Below, piece by piece: positions 14,284-19,835 of a stretch of DNA of 19,835 nucleotides. Below the pieces are notes generated by a model. That model was given only the letters and a program-made list of their open reading frames with translations, ran no database searches and was not told the DNA's origin. This stretch comes from CAWEHT01 sp963808455 (GTDB lineage: Bacteria > Chloroflexota > Anaerolineae > CG2-30-64-16), in NCBI GenBank assembly GCA_963808455.1, contig CAWEHT010000024.1, forward strand, positions 1-19,835, read 5' to 3'. Each line of letters begins with the position of its first letter. The first letter of the stretch is position 1. The position numbers were made by a program, and so were the translations under genes.

Positions 14284-16266
14284 ATGGACGTTCACACGCA
14301 TTCCCCTTATCTGGAAGACATCCCCCTCGAAGCGGCCTTGGGCCGCTGGTGGGCAGCTTTGGCCGAAGCCGGGCTGGATACCGCGCTGCCGGGCCAGCTG
14401 GTGCCGTTGGCAGAGGCGGCCGGCCGGATCACGGCGGAGCCGGTGTGGGCGCTCACGTCGTCGCCGCACTACCATGCTTCGGCCATGGACGGCTACGCGG
14501 TGCGGGCGGAAGATTCGCTTGGCGCGAGTGAGACACATCCGCTGTTCCTTCAGATGGGTACCCAGGCCTTTTACGTGGACACCGGGGAGCCAGTGCCGCC
14601 GGGCTGCGATGCCGTGATCATGCTCGAAGATGTGCAGGTACACGTGCAAGACGGGGAGGGGGCGCCGCTGATCGAGATAATTGGCGCCGCGGCGCCCTGG
14701 CAGCACGTGCGGCCTATGGGCGAGGATATCGTCGCGACCGAACTGGTGCTGCCGGCAAACCATCGCCTGCGGCCACCGGACCTCGGCGCGGCGGCGGGAG
14801 CGGGGCACGCCCAGCTGATGGTGCGGCGCCGCCCGCGCCTGGCCATCCAGCCGACCGGGACAGAGCTCGTCGCTCCCGGTGCACCGCTGCGGCCCGGCGA
14901 CGTCGTCGAGTACAACTCGCTCATGCTGGGCGCCATGATTGCCGATTGGGGCGGCCTGCCCGACCGCCTGCCACCGCTGGCCGATGATCGTGCCGCCATT
15001 CGGGCCGGCCTGCTCGAAGCAGCTGAAACACACGACCTCGTGATCGTCAACGCCGGTTCTTCGGCCGGCTCTGAGGATTTTACCTCGGCGGTGCTGGCCG
15101 ATCTCGGGAAAGTGCTGGTCCACGGCATCGCAATCCGGCTGGGCCATCCTGTCATCCTTGGGCTGATCAAGCTGCCGCCCCGTGAGCAGGCTGCCGCGCC
15201 GCACGTGGTGCCCGTGATCGGCATACCGGGTTATCCTGTCTCGACCGCTCTGGCCTGCGAGCTCCTGGTCAAGCCCACGATCGCTCTTTGGCTGGGACAG
15301 GTCGTCGAGCCCCGGGCATCGTTGAACGCCACGCTGACCCGCAAGATCGCCAGCCCACCGGGTGAAGAAGAATTCATGCGGGTCACGGTGGGCCAGGTAG
15401 GTGACCGGACCGTGGCTACGCCGCTGCCGCGCGGTGCGGGCGTGCTCATGTCGCTGGTGCGCCTGCTGATGGCATCGTGCGCATTCCCCAGCATGAGCAG
15501 GGTTACGAGGCAGGCACCACCGTGTCGGTCGAGTTATACCGCTCGCCAGAGACGATCCGGCACACCATCGTCGTCATCGGCAGCCATGACCTGACGATCG
15601 ATCTGCTGGCCGAGGAACTGGCGCGACGCTATCCGGGGCGGCGCTTGGCATCGGCCAACGTGGGCAGCGTCGGCGGCTTGATCGCCCTTGGTCGCTGCGA
15701 AGCCCACGTCGCCGGCTCGCACCTGCTGGACGAGGAGACGGGCGAGTATAACGTCAGCTACATCAAGCGTGTGCTACCCGAAACGCGTGTGGTGCTCTTG
15801 GGCTTCGTTCAGCGCGAACAGGGGTTGATCGTGCCGAAGGGCAACCCAAAGCATATCCAGACCCTGGCCGACCTGACGCGGCCGGATGTGGTCTTCGTCA
15901 ATCGCCAGCGTGGGGCCGGCACGCGGGTCTTGCTGAACTATCGACTGAAGCAGCAGGGCATCGATCCGCGCCAGATCCAGGGCTATGACCGGCAGCAATA
16001 CACGCACTTGGCCGTCGCGGCAGCGGTGGCCTCAGGCGCGGCCGACACCGGCATGGGCATACTGGCCGCCGCGCGGGCGCTGGACCTTGACTTCATCGGG
16101 ACGGATATGGAGCGCTACGACCTGGTGCTCCCGGCGCAGTTTTACCATGACAAATTGCTGGCGCCTTTGCTCTCGATCGTCGCGCGATCCGGCCTTCTCG
16201 GCCCGCGTGCGGGCGCTGGGCGGCTACTCGACGCCGAAGATCGGCGAGGTGCTGGCGGAGCTATAG
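14284..16266 (+). CDS. MoeA-type molybdopterin molybdotransferase fused to a PBP-like domain
   Basis: ATG 14284 follows GAGAGG (14273-14278). The MoeA part (about residues 1-395) inserts molybdenum into adenylated molybdopterin. It has Y-L-E-D-I-P-L (9-15), S-A-M-D-G-Y-A-V (66-73), D-T-G-E-P-V-P-P-G-C-D-A-V-I-M (99-113), P-T-G-T-E-L-V, N-A-G-S-S-A-G-S-E-D-F-T and G-I-P-G-Y-P-V-S. The second half is a periplasmic-binding-protein-like domain (S-H-D-L-T-I-D-L-L...R-Q-R-G-A-G-T-R...A-A-A-V-A-S-G-A-A-D-T-G-M-G) with no signal peptide, so it probably senses or binds a molybdate-type ligand in the cytoplasm. Two single-base errors break it: a missing base near 15450-15460 and an extra base near 16175-16180. 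Correcting both gives V-R-x-A-D-G-I-V-R-I-P at the join and an end at K-I-G-E-V-L-A-E-L, about 660 aa. As written it falls into two proteins. Confidence 0.88.
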
Positions 16267-16313
16267 GGCTGAACTTGCCCTTGCCTGGGTTGTGAATCGA
16301 AACGAATCAAGCG

Positions 16314-16655
16314 ATGCCTGTCATCCCATTTCCTGAGTTTCCGAGACCGGCAGTGACGGTGACGCTCTGGCAAGGGCCGAAACACCTGGCCCTTGCCGAG
16401 GCGCAGGCTCGGCTCGCGGCCGAAGGTTACGTGGCGGTGAAATGGAGCAGCGAGCCGTACCAGGTTTATCTGCCACACGCCCACATCTATTCGGAGCTGC
16501 TGTGGGTGCTGGAGGGGGAGCTGACGGTCGCCCTGACGGCCGAGCGACGGCTCCTCGAGCTTGGCCGCGGTGACCGGATGGAGGTGCCGGCCGGCATCGT
16601 GCACGCCTTGCAGGCCGGGCCGGAAGGAGCCGTGTATCTGGCGGCGACTCGCTAG
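16314..16655 (+). CDS. small cupin-domain protein
   Basis: This 113-aa protein begins at ATG 16314, 47 bases after the MoeA-PBP stop, with no strong ribosome site. The cupin metal-site residues are present: H-A-H at 55-57, Glu61, and His97 in V-P-A-G-I-V-H. E-L-L-W-V-L-E-G-E-L-T-V and G-D-R-M-E-V-P-A-G mark the two beta-strand motifs. It is a single-domain cupin, cytoplasmic, probably binding a divalent metal. Substrate and activity are unknown; such small cupins are often isomerases, dioxygenases or mere binding proteins. It is likely co-transcribed with its plus-strand neighbours. Confidence 0.85.
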   Translation: MPVIPFPEFPRPAVTVTLWQGPKHLALAEAQARLAAEGYVAVKWSSEPYQVYLPHAHIYSELLWVLEGELTVALTAERRLLELGRGDRMEVPAGIVHALQAGPEGAVYLAATR

Positions 16656-16686
16656 TTCGTGAAATCCGGGATTGAGGAGGTTCAAC

Positions 16687-17263
16687 ATGGCGGAGCCCAA
16701 AGACCTGATGCGCAGCCTCGAACAGGATGTCGCCCGCACGGAGCACCGGGTCATCGAAGACATCAAGCGGTTGGAGCATTTTCAGCACGAGCATCCTCCC
16801 GTGCGCAACGTCAACCAGGAGTTTCAGGAGAGCTTCTCGGGCGTTGGAGCGAGTCGCGCTCTTCGTGACGATCCACGTCGGCACCTTTGGCTTCTTTCTG
16901 ATCATCTTCGCCTGGACCATCCTCTGGCTGGGTTGGAACATGCTCGGCCCTGCCGGGCTGCGCTTCGACCCTGCACCGGCGTTCGTCTTTTGGCTTTTCA
17001 TCTCGAACATGATCCAGATCATGCTCATGCCGCTGATCATGGTGGGCCAGAATCTTGCGAGCCGGCACGCCGAATTCCGCTCCGAATCCGACTTCGAAAT
17101 CAACCAGAAAGCGGAGAAGGAAGTCGAGGTGATCCTGCTGCATCTGGAGCAGCAGGCCGCGCAGATCGAGCACCAGGGCGATCTGATCCTGGAGATCCTG
17201 AAGCGCCTTTCGGCCCAGGAAGGGCCCCCGGCCCTCCAGGCGCCCGCCGGGAACGCGGAATAG
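16687..17263 (+). CDS. DUF1003 membrane protein, one frameshift
   Basis: ATG 16687 is preceded by GAGGAGG (16674-16680). The first about 51 residues (M-A-E-P-K-D-L-M-R-S-L-E...H-P-P-V-R-N-V-N-Q-E-F-Q-E-S-F) are helical and charged. An extra G in the run near 16840-16842 then breaks the frame; the true continuation is A-L-E-R-V-A-L-F-V-T-I-H-V-G-T-F-G-F-F. Two membrane helices (F-G-F-F-L-I-I-F-A-W-T-I-L-W-L-G and F-W-L-F-I-S-N-M-I-Q-I-M-L-M) and a Q-N-L-A-S-R-H-A-E-F-R-S-E-S-D-F-E-I-N motif identify DUF1003, whose function is unknown. A coiled-coil tail follows. The corrected length is about 191 aa. Confidence 0.85.
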
Positions 17264-17296
17264 CCCCCGTCGATGATGTACGCGCAGGCGCATGGT

Positions 17297-17313
17297 CTCG
17301 CCGCGGTGGCGAG
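17297..17313. other. short hairpin between convergent genes
   Basis: CTCGCC (17297-17302) and GGCGAG (17308-17313) pair around a five-base loop in the gap between the DUF1003 stop and the DUF5107 stop. It has no T-tract, so its role in ending either transcript is uncertain. Confidence 0.3.
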
Positions 17314-17337
17314 CTCGAGGCTATTCAGTCAATGCCC

Positions 17338-19835
17338 CTACTCCGGCGATCCCCCGGTAACATCGCGCCCGGCCCCCGGCGTGCCTTCGGCGAGCAGGCG
17401 CCGGTGCGTGCACGCGCCCAGGTGGTTGGCATCCAGCGCCAGCACCCGGTCGAAGGCGGCGAGGGCAGCCGGCGCGTCGCGCAACCCCAGCCAGCCGAGG
17501 GCGATCATGTAATAGCAATGGGCACGATGGCGCAGGCCCAGGTCTTCGTCGAAGACGAGGAAGTCTGGGCAGCGACACCGCAAAATAGTCGATCTGGACA
17601 TCGTCGCCGAGGTGCGCTTCGCGCATAGGCGATCAACCGCCGGAAGGTCTCGGGCCGCGGCGGCCTCGTCGCTGAGCTCCCCGGCCGCGCCAGGCCCTGG
17701 TAGAAGATCATGGCGGGCGGCTGGTCGTTGTAGTACCTGGGGGAAGCAGGCTCGGCGGCGCCGGACACGGGCGCGCTCGAAGCAGGTGCGGGCGCGGCCG
17801 GCATCGCCCAGGCCGGCATAGGCCCGGCCAAGATAGTAGAAGATGTGGTTTTCCTGAGTGCCGTACAATTTGCCCTCGCCGAGGTTGGGCGGATAGGTCT
17901 GCGCCCGCTCCAGCATACCGATCGCCTCCGTGAAACCGCCCCTTGCGACCCTCTGGCGGGCCTGCTCGACCAGGCAGGCCACATATTGGCCGGTGACTTT
18001 GCCCTCGCCTCCTTCCCAGGGGTGAAAAGTAGAGCCGGCCAGCAGGGCGCATGCCTCCTCCGGGCGGCCAACCAGATTGAGCAAGGTGGCCCACTCGACG
18101 CGCAGATCGTCGCGCTGCTCCACGAGGGCCTGATGCGCCGCAAACTCGGCCAGGCGTTCGGCGGGTGGGCGGTTCAGCCTCTTGTGCAACTGGTCGGCCT
18201 CGTAGAATACCCGCGCATCCGCCGGGTCGAGTTCGAAGGCGCGCCGGTAAGCGCGCTCGGCCGCCCCCTGATCGTGGAGCTCGTTGAAGTAGGCCAGGCC
18301 CAGGTTGCGATGGACCGTGGGGAACCGCGGGTCCAGGCTGCGGCTTTGCTCCCAGCAGGTGATGGCCTCGCGGTGGCGCCGATGGGCATACCAGAAATTG
18401 CCGAGATAGTAGGGGGCCCGCGCATCGCCGGGGTTGATGCGCATGGCAAGCTCCAGCGCAGGCACGGCCTCCAGCCAGTTGGGGAAGCCATATTCGGGCG
18501 GTAGGGCGGCGGCGGCACGGCAGCCGGCCAGGGCGCCTTCCAGGTCGCCGGCCTGCGCCCGATACCACGCCTGAAAATATCCGGCCATGGGGTCCGTGGG
18601 CAGCGCTCTAGCGGATCAGGTCCCAGGCGTCGGTGTACAGGCCGGCATGGGCATAATCCAACGACATCTCGATGAAGGTCCAAAGCCCGGCCCGCCCCAA
18701 AGGCGCGGGGACGAGAGCCCCGGCGGCCTCCCGGTGCAGGTCACCCGGCCCGGAGCGGGCAAGGGCGCCCAGGAAGATCTGCTCACATAGGGCGCCGAAA
18801 TCCAGCGAATCGCGCGCCAGGGCCAGCTCGACGACCCCGCGGGCCTCGTCCGTCCGGCCGGTATGCCTGAGCAGCGCCGCTTCGAGCTGGCACGCCCGGC
18901 GATGCCCGGCGCGGCGCGCCAGGGCCTGGCGGGCGAAATCCAGCGCCGGCTCGAAGCGGCCCTCGCATGCGGCCAGGCAGGCCAGCTCGAAGAAAAGCCG
19001 GGCCCTGCCAGGCCGCGTTCCAGGTGGCCTTGTAAAAGGCGTCGAAAGCCTCCTGGCAGCGCCCCTGGTACCGCAAAGCCAGCCCGAGGTTGTAGAACGG
19101 CTCGCCCTCGTAGGGGTTGGGGTTGCGCCCGGTCAGGCGCTGGATGGCGTGCCTGAAATAGGGCTCGGACTCGGCAAATCGCCCGCGGCGCAAGAGGAGA
19201 AGCCCCTTGGCATTGTTGCAGCGCCAATCCAACGGGTCCCGCCACAGAGCTTCGTCATAATAGGGCTCAGGCTGGTAGGTCGCGTGGTGGTACTGCTCGA
19301 GGTGCAAGCCGTTGAGGAAGAGCTCTTCGTTGGTCGCGATCTCGGCCGGAGGCCGCGCCGCGGTGGCGATCGCCGGCAGCTGCCCGGCGGAGGGCCCAGG
19401 GGAAGGAGAACAGGAAACGAGGACGTGCCCGCCGTCGGCGTCGATCACGCGCGCGGTGTAGTCGCTGGGGGCGCTCCCGGCGCCCATGGCGATCGCATCC
19501 ACCATCGCGCCCTCCGGCACCAGGCGCAGGCGACGTTCGTAGGACACGTCGCCCCCGCGTAGCAGCTGGACGATGACGGTCCGCGGCCGGGTCACGTAGA
19601 CGCCCAGCCGGACGTGACCCGGCTGAACGAGGACCCCTGGCTCTGCGGAGGAGGTGTCGAGAAGGCCCCCTCCCCGCGGGGGGTTCGGGGGGGCCGGCTC
19701 CCCGAAATCCAGGCTGAGGGCGGCCTCTGCCGTGGCGTTCTTCACCGGCCCGATCAGCTTGTAGGGCATGAAGACCTGCGTGAAAGCCACTTCTTCACCC
19801 GCCCCGATCCAGGAAAAGTCCGGCTGATTGTCGGT
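17338..19835 (-). CDS. DUF5107/TPR protein, 5' partial, seven frameshifts
   Basis: The gene runs from beyond the right edge (entering with T-D-N-Q-P-D-F-S-W-I-G) to a stop at 17338-17340. The N-terminal part is the end of a DUF5107-type carbohydrate-binding-like beta-rich domain (P-Y-K-L-I-G-P-V-K-N-A). From about 19310 it is TPR repeats, with family motifs such as N-N-A-K-G-L-L-L-L-R-R-G-R-F-A-E, E-P-F-Y-N-L-G-L-A-L-R-Y-Q-G-R, R-A-P-Y-Y-L-G-N-F-W-Y-A, and N-D-Q-P-P-A-M-I-F-Y-Q-G-L. The frame changes at about 18993-18996 (extra base in an A-run), 18608-18612 (extra base creating a stop), 17769-17771 (extra), 17679-17682 (missing), 17652-17654 (extra), 17620-17624 (extra) and 17566 (extra). 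Each correction restores family sequence, for instance I-A-Y-A-E-A-H-L-G-D-D. Related proteins are large and thought to act in sugar metabolism or scaffolding. Confidence 0.8.
19664..19695. repeat. G/C hairpin inserted in frame in the DUF5107 gene
   Basis: GGCCCCC (19664-19670) pairs with GGGGGCC (19689-19695), enclosing the palindrome CCCCGCGGGG (19672-19681). It encodes a Pro/Gly-rich insert (P-A-P-P-N-P-P-R-G-G-G) that looks foreign to the surrounding beta-rich domain. The pattern resembles the C-rich/G-rich interspersed palindromes I recall from Chloroflexota genomes. Confidence 0.45.

Noticed and set aside
17845..18504. A 219-codon plus-strand frame
   Set aside because: It is antisense to clear TPR sequence of the DUF5107 gene.
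1..19835. CRISPR array, tRNA or rRNA genes
   Set aside because: I looked for regularly spaced direct repeats and for tRNA-like or rRNA-like segments and saw none; the only regular repeat is the coding LRR array.

Overview
The window is GC-rich, gene-dense bacterial DNA. GyrA, a MoeA fused to a C-terminal periplasmic-binding-like domain, DUF5107/TPR, DUF1003 and DedA proteins, and a secreted leucine-rich-repeat protein ending in CLPLLVR together suggest a member of the Chloroflexota (Anaerolineae/Caldilineae-like). The lineage is inferred from gene style; there is no rRNA to confirm it.

Layout. (1) 1-1147: a strong sigma70-type promoter and a secreted plant-like LRR protein. (2) About 1437-7540: an accessory stretch with a frameshifted small uncharacterised gene, a DUF6788-like Cys-rich protein, a near-perfect intrinsic terminator, a 964-aa MmeI-like (type IIL) restriction-modification enzyme, a lower-GC DUF2971 protein, and the C-terminal remnant of a large serine recombinase. 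(3) 7489-11584, minus strand: an AlbA/Schlafen-type ATP-binding protein downstream of gyrA. (4) 11585-12892, plus strand: a divergent promoter region, then a small membrane protein translationally coupled to a DedA-family protein. (5) 12893-14133: a short intergenic stretch with repeat-like fragments and a palindrome, then a minus-strand two-helix membrane protein with an acidic, Pro/Ala-rich tail. (6) 14284-17263, plus strand: MoeA-PBP fusion, cupin and DUF1003 protein. (7) 17338-19835, minus strand: a DUF5107/TPR protein whose 5' end lies outside the window.

The most striking feature of the raw sequence is a series of about fifteen single-base indels. Each breaks an otherwise well-conserved reading frame, often in G/C or A/T runs. 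They occur in the 1437 gene, the AlbA protein (two, compensating), gyrA, the two-helix protein, MoeA-PBP (two, compensating), DUF1003 and DUF5107 (seven). Family residues are intact on both sides of each indel, and gyrA is essential, so base-calling or assembly error explains most of them better than gene decay. Gene ends below are given for the corrected frames.

For biology, the best lead is the accessory stretch at 1437-7540. It combines a single-chain restriction-modification enzyme, preceded by a terminator/attenuator-like hairpin, with two or three uncharacterised proteins and a recombinase scar, beside an AlbA/Schlafen ATPase. This looks like a small defence-type island inserted next to gyrA. 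Its function as a system is inferred, not shown.
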